DNA from: Apostichopus japonicus
Lineage: Eukaryota > Echinodermata > Holothuroidea > Aspidochirotida > Stichopodidae
Assembly: GCF_037975245.1 (NCBI RefSeq)
Contig: NC_092574.1
Span: 13,419,213-13,483,212 of the forward strand
Length of the DNA stretch: 64,000 bases
Direction: 5' to 3'
Program-made: the position numbers and the translations under genes
Notes under the pieces: model-generated
Told to the model about the DNA's origin: nothing
Databases searched by the model: none
Seen by the model: the letters and a program-made list of their open reading frames with translations, nothing else
Part shown: one piece after another, positions 40,553 through 51,600 of the stretch
How positions within the stretch are numbered: position 1 is the first letter of the stretch
Layout: each line of letters begins with the position of its first letter

Positions 40553-40874
40553 CGTAATGAGTTGGAAAATCAAGTACAGTGAAAAAACTTCCAGCCTCCA
40601 CCGGGATTCGAACCCGGGCCTCCCGCTCTGTACGCGGACACCCTAATCACTAGGCTATGGACGCTGATTGTATGTCCAGAGGTTCGAAACCGGTAAAGAA
40701 GGTCGTAATTCCACTGTAGGCGTTTGTCACCTGTTTCGAACAATACTAGGTTCTGTTTTTGGTGACATATTTTGCCTTACTCTAGAGATCAAACATGATG
40801 CTAACCAACTCGCAAATCATTTGTGATTCCTAAAGCCGGATCTCGAAAGAGATACTTCGAACAGACTTTATGTT
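40541..40874 (-). repeat. family T copy B (tRNA-like module, near full length)
   Basis: This is the reference copy of a repeat of about 330 bp. On the + strand the order is a left end AATCGTAATGAGTTGGAAAA, the tRNA-like module on the minus strand, GTCCAGAGGTTCGAAACCGG, a linker GTAGGCGTTTGTCACC ... GGTGACATATTTTGCC (a 6-bp stem around about 28 nt), ACTCTAGAGATCAAACATG, and a right end GCCGGATCTCGAAAGAGAT with a GAAA tetraloop hairpin, then ACAGACTTTAT. Copies C, D and A match it in parts. In the sense of the tRNA-like module, about 200 bp lie upstream of the A box and only about 50 bp lie downstream. That is unlike a standard SINE, where the tRNA head is at the 5' end. Confidence 0.88.
40593..40664 (-). 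tRNA. tRNA-like sequence (pseudo-tRNA) in family T copy B
   Basis: On the minus strand this folds as a tRNA. Acceptor GCGTCCA pairs with TGGAGGC (six of seven). The A-box-like TAGCCTAGTGATTAGG fits TRGCNNAGTNGG loosely, anticodon stem TCCGC pairs with GCGGG, T stem CCGGG pairs with CCCGG, and the B box is GGTTCGAATCC. The 7-nt anticodon loop is GTACAGA, giving ACA after T33, which is not a normal eukaryotic anticodon. The D and T arms resemble those of glutamate/aspartate-type tRNAs. A T6 run nine bases after the acceptor could end pol III transcription. Because diverged copies sit in the same repeat, I read it as a mobile-element promoter module and not a working tRNA gene. Confidence 0.7.
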
Positions 40875-40907
40875 AATGCAATGGAGGTAAACGACAAAGT
40901 AAATGAA

Positions 40908-40943
40908 TATATATAAATGAAAATCGTAATGAGTTGGAAAATC
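40908..40943 (-). repeat. truncated second left end of family T (copy B')
   Basis: About 35 bp after copy B ends, the left-end sequence starts again (TATAAATGAAAATCGTAATG, then AGTTGGAAAATC) and stops after 36 bp in CTCATATATATATCTCATATA. This suggests a partial head-to-tail dimer or a second insertion into the same TA-rich site. Confidence 0.75.
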
Positions 40944-42142
40944 TCATATATATATCTCATATATATACGCTTCCTAAACGGATTTTTTACTGTAATGGCT
41001 TGAAAATTGCCAGCGGCATCTGCTATATTTGTTCGTTTTAGACGGGTTTACGTGACAGTGGTAGGCTATCTTTGCGATCTTGTAAAAGTGGGGCGGACCA
41101 TTCGAAAAGAATGTATCAAAACACTAGCGGAAATCTTGAGAAAAGAATGCTTGGTTGAGTCATGTACTCTTTATTTTAATTATTAAATAAGAGATGAACT
41201 TGTCAAAATGGGATTCTATAATGTATATTTTGACTATTTATAAGTAGTCTCTCACGTATTCATGAATTACTTTGATTTTTTGATCAAGAGGACCCTATAA
41301 CGTAAACCGATCATGTACATAGCATACTTATAATGCGTCATTGATATACGATAACTGAGCAAGTACGTACGGATAGCTCAGCCGCGGGATATGGCCTCGC
41401 ATTTGAACGCAATTTGTAATCGATTGCGGTCGTATCTGTTCGGTTTCTTTCTAAAAAGAACCACCATATAAATAAATAAAAAAAATAAAAATAAAATCGG
41501 TCACTGGGCCAATGAGGGCCAAAGAGAGGGCGTAACAGAATTAGAGAAAACATCTTCTGACATTTTTGGGTTATATTTGATACGATAACCGTGTCCGGCC
41601 ATAATTAATATCAACGTGAAGATGTTAATCCAAGAGTAGTGCTTTTATTTCCATTTTGTCTTTCTTTGTAACGGACGAATTTTTTTTTTCCTCCACCGCC
41701 AACCGTTGTGAATTTTCCATTTAGTATTTATCCGTGTCCCTTCACAGTATGCAGTTTAATTCGGTTTGTGTATTTTCGTTGGCGTTTAAGTGGTCTACCC
41801 ACGCGTCGGTTTGACTGATTGATTAGAATTGACTCATCAAATTGCTGTCTCTCACCCCCGACAAGACATTTCAAGTTCTTTTTTTTTCTAACTTTAGACT
41901 GCGAGATAAAGAAAAACACTTTATTTTTTACCGCCGTCAGTTTATTGGATTTTCTAAGTTCAAATATTGAAACGTCTATTGTTGATCGTTGGTTATTGAG
42001 TGGGGAAGTGTCCCCCCCCCCCGCCACCGACCATGTTTCTGAGGGTATAGCAGCACGTGTTTTAAACTACAGGCACGAATAACACTAGACGTATACTGTA
42101 CCTTTGTTTTCTTACCTTGAAAGGGTCAGGATCGTTTTATTT
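40944..42142. other. no recognisable gene
   Basis: No motif-bearing ORF is seen. A C-run (42011-42022) inside CCCCGCCACC resembles hAT-type C/G-rich ends but no element can be bounded. Confidence 0.5.
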
Positions 42143-42161
42143 ACATATATACTTATATATA

Positions 42162-42204
<43 letters not shown>
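42143..42204. repeat. (TA)n-rich tract
   Basis: TATATACT repeats lead into a pure TA tract that abuts the left arm of the foldback at 42205. Confidence 0.9.
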
Positions 42205-42206
<2 letters not shown>

Positions 42207-42369
42207 CTCAGGACAAAGCAGCGATAGTTTCCATGTTGTTTCTATCGTGGTGTCTAAAATAGAGTTATTTATTAAAGTATCCCCATGATATTGGTCTCAC
42301 GATGTATAAACATCACCAATACATGTGAAACTAACTAACTATTTATATGTATATATATATATATATAAA

Positions 42370-42700
42370 TATAAATGAAAATCGTAATGAATTGGAAAAT
42401 CAAGAACAGTGAAAAAACTTTCAGCCTCCACCGGGATTCGAACCACGGGCCTTCCGCACTGTACGCGGACACCCTAACCACTAGGCTATGGACGCTGATT
42501 GTATGTCCAGAGGTTCGAAACCGGTAAGGAAGGTCGTAATTCCACTGTAGGCGTTTGTCACCTTTATCGAACAATACTAGTTCTGTTTTTGGTGACATAT
42601 TTTGCCTTACTCTTGAGATCAATCATGATGCTAACAACTCGAAATCATTTGTGATTCCTAAAGCCGGATCTCGAAAGAGATACTTTAAACAGACTTTATA
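42370..42700 (-). repeat. family T copy C (full length)
   Basis: This copy is collinear with copy B from AAATGAAAATCGTAATGA to ACAGACTTTATA and differs by scattered substitutions and small indels (for example GAACCACGGGCC where B has GAACCCGGGCC). It is flanked by TA-rich DNA on both sides at the centre of the foldback. Confidence 0.88.
42423..42495 (-). tRNA. tRNA-like sequence (pseudo-tRNA) in family T copy C
   Basis: The fold is as in copy B, with an intact B box GGTTCGAATCC and the anticodon stem TCCGC/GCGGA around loop GTACAGT. The T stem is one base longer on the 5' side (CGTGG against CCCGG) and has mismatches, so it is further from a functional tRNA than copy B. The T-run after the acceptor is preserved (AAGTTTTTTCACTG on the minus strand). 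Confidence 0.6.
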
Positions 42701-42893
42701 CATATATATATATATATTTATATTTATATATATATATATACATATAAATAGTTAGTTAGTTAGTTAGTTTCACATGTATTGGTGATGTATATACATCATG
42801 AGACCAATATCATGGGGATACTTTAATAAATAACTCTATTTTAGACACCACGATAGAAACAACATGGAAACTATCGCTGCTTTGTCCTGAGTA

Positions 42894-43475
42894 TCTACTA
42901 TAATGGAGCTTAACTACTACAAATGAGAGACATCAATATCCGAACTTAATTTTAAGCAAAATTGCAATTTCAATCTTACCTTAAACTTGGAATGACACCG
43001 TCATTGATATTTGACACGACTTGCATAATTATAGTCAATATATATGCATATTAGTATGATTATAAAACAATTTCTTGAATCAATTTTGTGTGGAAATCGA
43101 ATTGAATTTCTCACTAGCTGTCTGTTCCCGTGAAAGTAGTATTACATCTGCATATTTTATCTTTTATACAACCAAGCAACAAATAACGTAAGCAAGACAA
43201 GTCATTGACGTTGTATACGTCAGGCGCGTAGGAAGAGCAGAATAAAAAAATTGTTTTACAGAATGCAGCGTGCAGAGGACTACGTCACTTGCAACAAAAT
43301 AAATAGCTTATTTGAAACGACAGTGGATTTAGTATATGAATATAGTTACATGTCATAAAAGGTCTTCCATTTTCTTTGTTTCAAACGAGTCCTGTTTAAA
43401 TATGAAATCATTTATAAAATATTGAATGTTTTGTTGTAAATTTGTCAAAAATGAAGTTAGCAAACTTATTATATT
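42894..43475. other. no recognisable gene
   Basis: This is AT-rich sequence between the foldback and the 51-bp array. No ORF is supported. Confidence 0.55.
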
Positions 43476-44320
43476 TCATATTCATATTTCACATAATACG
43501 GGTGTAAGACGGCTTTTATACTTCATACACATATTTCACATGGTACAATAGTGTGTCAGATGGCTTTTTTACACTTCATACACATACTTCACATGGTATA
43601 ATAGAGTTACAGACGGCTTTTATACTTCATACACATATTTCACATAGTATAATATAGTGTCAGACTTATTTATACTTCATACATATATTTCACATAGTAT
43701 TATAGAGTGACAGACGGCTTTTATACTTCATACACATATTTCACATGGTACAATAGTGTGTCAGATGGCTTTTTTACACTTCATACACATACTTCACATG
43801 GTATAATAGAGTGACAGACGGCTTATTTATACTTCGTACACATATTTCACATAGTATAATATAGTGACAGACGGCTTTTACACTTCATACACATACTTCA
43901 CATAGTATAATAGAGTGTCAGACGGCTTATTTATACTTCGTACACATATTTCACATAGTATAATAGAGTGTCAGACGGCTTTTATACTTCATATACATAT
44001 TTCACATAGTATAATACGGGTGTAAGACGGCTTTTATACTTCATACACATACTTCACATAGTATAATAGTGTGTCAGATGGCTTTTTCTACACTTCATAC
44101 ACATACTTCACATGGTATAATAGAGTGACAGACGGCTTATTTATACTTCGTACACATATTTCACTTAGTATTATAGAGTGACAAACGGCTTTTATACTTC
44201 ATACACATACTTCACATAGTATTATAGAGTGACAGACGGCTTATCTATACTTCGTACACATATTTCACATGGTCTATTAAAGTGGCAGACTTATTTATAC
44301 TTCATACACATATATCACAT
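43476..44320. repeat. about 51-bp minisatellite, roughly 16 units
   Basis: Units of 50-53 bp contain CTTCATACACATATTTCACA, TAGTATAATAGAGTGTCAG and ACGGCTTTTATA. CTTCATAC starts at 43521, 43574, 43625, 43675 and 43726, confirming the period. Variants (CACATGGTACAATAGTGTG, TTATTTATACTTCGTAC) alternate along the array, which hints at a higher-order pattern. Confidence 0.95.
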
Positions 44321-44344
44321 ATGCTATGTGAAACTGGATAATCT

Positions 44345-45000
44345 TGTAAATTACTGCGTTAATACTTGGTAGGCATGTATGGTCTTAAATGACTTAATGG
44401 ATAACCTTATAGGGATTCCAAAGCTTGTCGTACTTATTATATACTTGATATTTTCATGCCTAGCACATATAGAGAGGTCATATAACCTATATCAATACTT
44501 GATATGCATGTTGCACTCATTAGATTTTCTTGAATTATACGTTTAAGAAAGTTTATAACCTCTTTAACTATCAATACTTGATACGCATGTCACAAGTGAG
44601 ATCTGACGTGAGACTGGAATATTCAAGGGAAGCACACTACGTCCTTCTTTTATTCTCAGTACTTGATACGCATGTCTCAAGTGTGATCTAACGTGAGACT
44701 GGAATATTCAAGGGAAGCACACTACGGTACTTCTTTTATTCTCAGTACTTGATACGCATATCTCAAGTGTGATCTAACGTGAGACTGGATTATTCAAGGG
44801 AAGCACACTACGTACTTCTTTTATTCTCAGTACTTGATACGCATGTATCAAGTGTGATATGACGTGAGTAAAGCTCGCACCCTTTTTTTACTATCAGTAT
44901 TGGTGCAAATATTTCAGGGATGATCTTTGATGAGATAAGGTAGTACTTCATAAGGAGTTCATAACCTCATTTTCGATCAATACTTGATATGTAAGATTCA
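44345..45000. repeat. 86-bp minisatellite with decayed flanking units
   Basis: The core units start at 44575, 44661, 44747 and 44832 with ACTTGATACGCATGT and continue CTCAAGTGTGATCTAACGTG, AGACTGGAATATTCAAGGGA and AGCACACTACG. Outside the core (44345-44574 and 44880-45000), ACTTGATATGCATG-like words recur at wider spacing as older units. The array is unrelated to the 51-bp array next to it. Confidence 0.92.
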
Positions 45001-46175
45001 TATGTATCATGACATTTGACCTCCACCAAGGAAGAAATTCTCCTACTATTTAGCCTGACTTTCATTCTGCAGGCCATTTTTTTTTTAGTTTGAACGCTGC
45101 CGGGCAAAATACCTGATATATCCTATTTTATTCAATTAATTTTAGCCTACGCCTAAACCCTTGAGAAATCAAAGGAAATACGTTTGTTTGAGAATTAAGC
45201 CTGAGGTAAAAAGGCAAACCGAGAATTTTAATTCCAAATTTGGAATACGTCAGTTTCGAATCGATATTTGGGTATTAGCCTATAACCTATCATCACAAGC
45301 ACATGTACTGTATAAGAATGTTCTCAGATAGACTACGAATTGTAGAAGGTTACAAGTTTTACCTTTCTCATCTGGGAATATATCAAACTCATAAATAAGA
45401 AACATTTTCACACTTTTCGGGGTTGGTGCATTCCTTCGCTGCTTCATTCTGCTGTCGGTGAATATTTTAAAGTTTTATATTTTCTTTGGGGCGAAACTTT
45501 AGATGGACTGTACTATATTTGGTCATATTTGAGATGAGAATTTGAACCATTTGTCACAGTTATAGATGATACTTTTCAAGTATATGACTTCTTACATACC
45601 GGTATAGGTTACAGTAAGTGTAGTCAAGTTGTTTGAAAGTGTCTAACTCGAATGAAATACGATTTCCTGAGGCAAGGAGATGAACGGCCATCTATGAAAG
45701 CATAACACTGTTGGAATAATACATGCAGGCATGTGATCAGCAATTCTGATTTCGAGGGGCACCAAAATATTTAAGGAGAAACACCAACAATTTTAAGGTT
45801 GGCAACTGTAACTTGTGAAGTGTTTTTGGTTTTACACAATGGTGGCACGGGAGGGGACACCATAGTATGTATGGGGAAGGGGAACACGCCCCCACCCCCC
45901 CCCGTGACCCGCTTTATATATGAATAGCTTTATATATGAATACATGCTGACAAGGTTGTCTCTACATGAAACAAAATGTTATCACAAAAACAGACGTTAT
46001 ATTGAATCGAGTGATCGTATTGGGAATTAACGCCAAACCGAAAACTTTCGAAAAGCACCTTCACATTACTTTCTGACACGGCGTGAATTCTTTGAGTGAT
46101 TGAAGTTAGTATTTTCAAGTTGTTTTAAAACAGTGTGATCCCGAGAGAAATGTCAATAAAACTTCTCGAGACAAA
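45001..46175. other. no recognisable gene
   Basis: Nothing coding is supported. A G/C-rich stretch at about 45848-45910, containing CACGCCCCCACCCCCCCCCG, looks like the end of a degraded hAT-type repeat. CTTTATATATGAATA is tandemly duplicated at 45912-45942. Confidence 0.5.
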
Positions 46176-46625
46176 ATGCAATTTACCACAGACATGGACT
46201 CCCTAAAATTGAAGAATGGAACATATAATAATGCTGGACAGATTGGACATATATTAAAATGGTTTTCACACGAGTTAAGTCAACATGTACTAGCACTAAT
46301 AATTGGAGTTTGTCTACTACTCAATTATTGCTTGTACTTATTCTTACTGGGGAGGGAGGGGAGGGGGGTGATGAGAGGAGGGGAAGGGAAGGTCAAGGGG
46401 TGGTTTTGTTTGTTGTTTGTTCTCTTTTCTAATTGTAAAGTCGTGTATTTTTACAGGGAGTGTAACTGCCCGGCAAGCCCTATATGTTTTTTTAGTACAC
46501 TTCCTTTCACAAGTTTGATTTCTCATCTTCTTCTATGTTATATGACCTGTTTATGTTGTGATAAAGCTAAAACTAACTGGAATGAAATATATGACCTGAA
46601 TTGTAAAAGTACACGATATTCATGA
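46176..46625 (+). CDS. 149-codon ORF, probably spurious
   Basis: This is the longest ATG-started ORF in the window outside tandem repeats. It encodes a hydrophobic segment (HVLALIIGVCLLLNYCLYLF) at about residues 37-57, then a Gly/Arg-rich part produced by a G-rich run (46349-46400), then a Cys-rich tail. There is no recognisable domain, no homologue I know, and the Gly/Arg part comes from low-complexity DNA. I list it for completeness. It could be a chance ORF or part of an unrecognised exon. Confidence 0.1.
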   Translation: MQFTTDMDSLKLKNGTYNNAGQIGHILKWFSHELSQHVLALIIGVCLLLNYCLYLFLLGREGRGVMRGGEGKVKGWFCLLFVLFSNCKVVYFYRECNCPASPICFFSTLPFTSLISHLLLCYMTCLCCDKAKTNWNEIYDLNCKSTRYS

Positions 46626-47842
46626 AAATATCTATTATGGGAACACACGCAAACCTAAAAAACAAGGAGTGAGGAAGAAATGAAAGAAAGAATAAAGAAG
46701 ATGTCAAAACTTTCGCATTAATTTTGATATTTAATATTCAAACCGTTTCCGATAATAATTATACTAAACTTAAAATATCGAGGGTTCATTAATTCAGGGA
46801 GTCTTTTAATTACCGCCGGGCAAACTATAAACAGTTTCATAATTTCGCGTGGGAGTCGCACTTATTAAAAGTCAACAATATTTAACGATTTTTTTTATTG
46901 ACATTTTTTATAAATATGGAATGGTATAAATCCATAATAAATATACAATAGAAATATCACTCCGAATGAAAGTCGTTATTTCGATACAAAGACAATTAGA
47001 CGAAGAATCCTGACGCTATCATAATATACGCCAAAAAGAAGGAGAACATTTATGACTCTAGACTGAATTGTAAATAAATGACGGAGTGTTTAGATTTTCT
47101 CAAGTACATGAACACTTGTTGCCTGTATATAACTTCATCAACACCCCTCCCTACCCCCCCCCAAGAAAACCCCGCATTTGTGAGGAGTAATTACTTATTC
47201 TGAAAGTAAGAACCCTGACTGCTATGTTCTATTAAAAATGACGAAATGATTTAAAACGATCTAATTATATGTTGTTCTGTGAGATCAACAAATCGTTCTA
47301 TAAGTAAAAACAGCGACGTAAATTATGTGAGTTATTTCTTCTTATCATGATGTTCAATATATTCAAAGTCGTGACTTGGAGGCCTTTATTTCTTGACAAA
47401 TTATTGATATGGACTTCAAACGATTAATTACGGAGTCCAACCCGAGGTACGTTCGTGATATTCCACAGTTTCTCTTTCGCAAGGGCTTTTCTGGGCGAAA
47501 TCGATCAATGTTCACTGTTTATGAGGCCAATAGAAAGTGATTCTGAAAACATTTGACAGTTTTACATATGGCTGGTGGCTATAAGAAACTATATTTAGCA
47601 ACGGACCCTATTCAGATGTATAGTATTGCGGCAAAATGTCAATTTAACTAGACTGACAAGTTTTAAAAAAAGGGGAAACTTACCAAAGCTGAGTTTGATT
47701 GAGGAATAGTCACAAGAAAAGAAAACCATGAACAAAGAAGAACATTTCGAGTGCATGATCAATAACTATAGATAGATAGATAGATATGTGAATGATTAAC
47801 ACAATTAGTATGATATTGATTATTTATATTATTATTAGTATG
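46626..47842. other. no recognisable gene
   Basis: This is AT-rich sequence. A short GATA run (47770-47785) precedes the TA-rich tract. Confidence 0.55.
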
Positions 47843-47908
47843 ATATATATATACATATATGTGCATATATATATATATATGTATGTATGTATATATATAT
47901 ATATATAT
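47843..47908. repeat. TA/GTAT-rich microsatellite
   Basis: TATATACATATATGTGC and GTATGTATGTATATA blocks directly precede the reverse transcriptase relic. Confidence 0.85.
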
Positions 47909-47909
47909 T

Positions 47910-48655
47910 CTCGGGAAGGTCTTAGAGAAAATTGCTACTGCGCAATTGCGATTTATTTACACGACTGTGGGCTATTCTCTATGATGCTATCGGCATATCG
48001 TAGTTTCTACTCTACTGAGACTGCTCTCATCAAAATCTACAACGATATGCTCATTATTGCTATCGATGAAGGTTTGAGGCTGTCGTCGTCTTGCTTGACT
48101 TTTCGTCAGCTTTCGACACGATTGACCATCAAATCGTCATTGAAAGATTGCAGCGTAGCTACGGTATTACTGGATCGGCTATAAAGATGCTTGAGTCCTA
48201 TCTTGAAGACCGAAAGCAAACTATCGTCGTAAATGATTCTCTTTCGTCTCCTTACCTAATACCTTGGGGGGGGGGGGGGTTCCACAAGGGTCTGTCCTTG
48301 GACCACTTGAATTCATTTTGTATACTAGTCCTTTAAGTCATCTTATCGATTCACATACGGGTGTTCAACACGTTATGTATGCTGACGATACGCAACTTTA
48401 CATTACCATGAAAACAAAATGATCATGATACATGTCTATAACCAATCTCTCCAATTGTATCGCTGACATCAAGCAATAGTTCACTTGCAACAGTTAACTC
48501 CTTAACGATTCGAAGACCAAAGTCATCCACGTCACCTCCCGGATTAGAGATTCGAGTAACCTACCTGACCTCACTGTTGGGACAAATGTCATAACTCCTT
48601 CCGAAAATATACACGTGATCTTGGTGTCTTGACCATAAAGTTCATTCTCTTACCT
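47910..48655 (+). pseudogene. non-LTR retrotransposon reverse transcriptase fragment
   Basis: Reading across frames gives the central part of a LINE-type reverse transcriptase. GKVLEKIATAQL is followed by GLFSMMLSAYRSFYSTETAL (equivalent to the usual 'SAYR..hSTETAL' block), LLDFSSAFDTIDHQIVIERL (motif A region, first catalytic Asp), [13 protein letters not shown] (fingers/palm motif B) and YADDTQLY (motif C, catalytic DD), and then LLNDSKTKVIHVTSR. At least three frame changes occur; one coincides with a 14-G run at 48266-48279 just before GVPQG. Stop codons follow [14 protein letters not shown] and interrupt the later part. No endonuclease, 5' UTR or 3' tail is recognisable. The motif wording is closest to the L2/CR1/Jockey group, but I cannot fix the clade. 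It is a dead internal fragment. Confidence 0.9.
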
Positions 48656-51600
48656 AAGTCATTGGGGAGGGGGAAGGGGAATTTTGGATCCCCCCACCTT
48701 AATTTACTGTGAACGCTACTGAATTATAGTCCTTAAATTCCACTTGAGGACATTATGAATTGCTGATGCTTGCTTACTGCACAAATGACTTTCAGTTTGA
48801 AGTCACTCTGTCCCAAGAGTTTAACTCCCCCTCAGTTTTCAATGTTGGCATACAGAAAGACGTATTGATGAGGAGATTCGATCGCTTGTAAATGTAATTA
48901 GATATACTTGACTATAGGCTGTATAGACACCGGGGACAAAGTCCACACAAGAATATGTGTAAATGTGATAAATGCTTACACGAATGGGAATCAGTTAGCA
49001 TGAACTCACTCTTTCATAAGACAGACAACATTTCCCCTGAAGGAGTTACCAATGTGGACATCTTCAAGAAAAGATAACAATTTATAGATTCATAAAGAGA
49101 CAGAAAAAAAAAGAATTGTTTGATTCTGGAATCGATAGACTATTAAGTAAGCCAAATATAGAAGTTCAGTAAATTTGAAATTGAAGGATATTTTAACCGT
49201 TTATGACTGTGTACACAAATGAGGTTCACTAAGCATAAATTCACTCTATTATTAAGAGTGAAACTTGAACTGTCCGAAAGATATCTCATTGTGGGCAATA
49301 TTAAACAACGAATGGAGAGTAAGCGTTTGATTAGACATGCGGACACTGTCAAATTATGTTGTCCCCCCAAGTTGTGCAAAATGTATGGAAGTGATTTTAT
49401 GTTCGCAGATACGTTACATATACAGTATATGTAATATACTCTGTAATGAACAAGATTACTGAACCATTTGGGTTGTATAGAATTTATCTTTATATGCAAC
49501 AGTAAATAAATAATGTAATCGCCCTCTTCGATCAACTATCGTATATTCTGAATTATTCGAAAGGGAGAGAAAGAGACGGAGGAAAAATGAGGAAGATACA
49601 TTGAAGTTGAGAAAGAGTAAGAGAAGGATAAAAATATGCAATCTTCTCGATGTCATATATTTTACATAACTCGGAGCCGCTCTGCAGTGTTTATAATTTT
49701 AAGTCGAAGATGTTATAGGGGTAACATTAAACATGAACAGGTTGCCTTTTACGGAGGAAAATAAACACCAGAAGATTTGAGTTATCGCTGTGCCAATTGA
49801 AGACACTTACGTACTTATATTTGTCATGCTTGATTACATCCACAGGAAATATCCATCAAAATGTTGTCAAAAGGGAACGATTTCTAATATCCATTTGCTA
49901 GAAACTGAATCTGTAAAAACTGCAGACACTAAGAACTGTTGTAAGTTTAAATTTCATGGCGCCTTGCCTTGCCAATCCGCCATAGTATATTTTATTAGTC
50001 GTAAAAGAAGAGCGCCTCTCGAAAGAAAAGTGACATTATATATATATACCGTAGTAAGTCACATTGAGATATCAGTTTGGTAAAATAACCTTCATTGGAT
50101 TTTCGATAAAAAGTACGTTAACACATGAATAACTGAGTGATATTTATTGTGTTTCTTAACCCATGCCCTGTCAAGATCAATTTACTTGTTAATCAATGAA
50201 CGAGATAATTGCTAATAGAACGACTAAAATCAACCTATCGGGGGAAAACACAGGCTCACAGAATAGTCTATAAAACTACGATGGATGGACTTTCTTATGC
50301 AAAGAGAAAAAAAAATCAGTAAATATACCTGTTATGATAAAATTACCTGTATGGGCCTAGTGATATACGGTACAGCTCTCGCAACGAGTTCTAAGCAACT
50401 CAGGGATGAAGGTATATAGAAAAGGTATATACGATAAACGTAATTAATCGCATGAAGACTTCTTAATAAGACTTTGTAAAGCTTCATACAGTTTTATAAA
50501 ACTAGCTGAATATATATATATATTGATTGGAAGCAGTAGACGGGAAATTTTTATATGATTTCATCAATGCCAGTATGAAAAACAATCAGTGTTGCATGTG
50601 CTTAAACCTCAGAACAGTACTTCAAAATTGAGAGCTACTTTTTACCGCCTTGTAATACATTGTTATTCAAGTTTATTTATACTACTAACATGACCATAAT
50701 CTATGTTCTGCTGAGGGGGGGGGGGGGGGTGGCACTTGGGCAGGTTTCTAGTGGAAGCATCGCAGCATGCAAAATGTCGTAATATTAGAGTTAATCATCG
50801 CGTAATATATCATAGCATATATATCTGCTTATAACTCTGATAACCCAATAATACATGCTGTCATCGTTCTACTCACTCTAATAACCATTTTACAAGTCTT
50901 CTCTTAATTCTAGTTTTATTTTTGAACAATAATTAAGCTTATTTTGCCAATTGATGATGTACAGGGAGTGTTTGCCTAATTTTCTGCTTTGTTATCCCAT
51001 CGTTTTCACAACTTTCACTGCAGGTTTCTGGCCTAAAGCGATTTTTCATAATTAAATTATAATTTTCTTTGAAAAGAGGGACATCGCCTTATTTCAAATG
51101 ATACACGTGGGCTTGTAATTAGGGCTTAACTTACTAAGGGCTTAAATAAGAAGTCTTCATGAGCGTCATAATTTGCACATATTTAATGAGTTTCCCAGAT
51201 TTATCAAAACAAATGTGTATACCTTGGAAAAAAAAAGAGCTTTTCCAAAAATTGCCAACAGATTTTGAATGAGATTATCACACACAAAAAATGTACTACA
51301 TATGGGACAAATTGGCTAGGTGATGTCCTAAGACCTTTAACCCATTTTCGTGCATACATTCATAGCTCTGTATGCATTACGTTTCTCGTATATTCCGAAT
51401 CATCGCATTTTCACTTCTTCATAGTAACCATATATAGACTTCAATAAGTAAATGATGTGTATTATTTGATAGTTTATGTAGAAAGTTTGTATAGAAATAA
51501 TTGGTATCAAACAGCAAAATCAAACCGTTACTGGTAACTTTCCACTCGTTGTACTCATGCAAAAGTTTGACCATACAGACATAACTTTAAAGGCATTGAA

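Larger units (their letters stand above)
42205..42893. mobile_element. foldback element with about 165-bp arms and family T inside
   Basis: The left arm (42205 to about 42370) begins TACTCAGGACAAAGCAGCG and the right arm (about 42719-42893) ends with its inverse, CGCTGCTTTGTCCTGAGTA. The arms match almost base for base through TTTCCATGTTGTTTCTATCG, TATCCCCATGATATTGGTCT and AACTAACTAACTATTTATAT; the right arm has two extra TTAG units. The inner ends are TA-rich, and family T copy C occupies the centre. This could be a MITE-like foldback that received an insertion in its TA-rich loop, or one composite unit. I see no convincing target duplication. Confidence 0.85.

Noticed and set aside
40593-40664. 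Functional tRNA gene
   Set aside because: The anticodon would be ACA, one acceptor pair is mismatched, and diverged copies sit in the same dispersed repeat. It is better read as a tRNA-like mobile-element module.
40541-40874. Hammerhead ribozyme in family T, since TA-flanked elements such as Penelope-like elements and retrozymes can carry one
   Set aside because: I found no CTGANGA core paired with a GAAA segment in the right arrangement in either strand of the repeat.
43476-44320. CRISPR-like array
   Set aside because: The repeats are contiguous and vary throughout, with no unique spacers, and the DNA is eukaryotic. It is a minisatellite.
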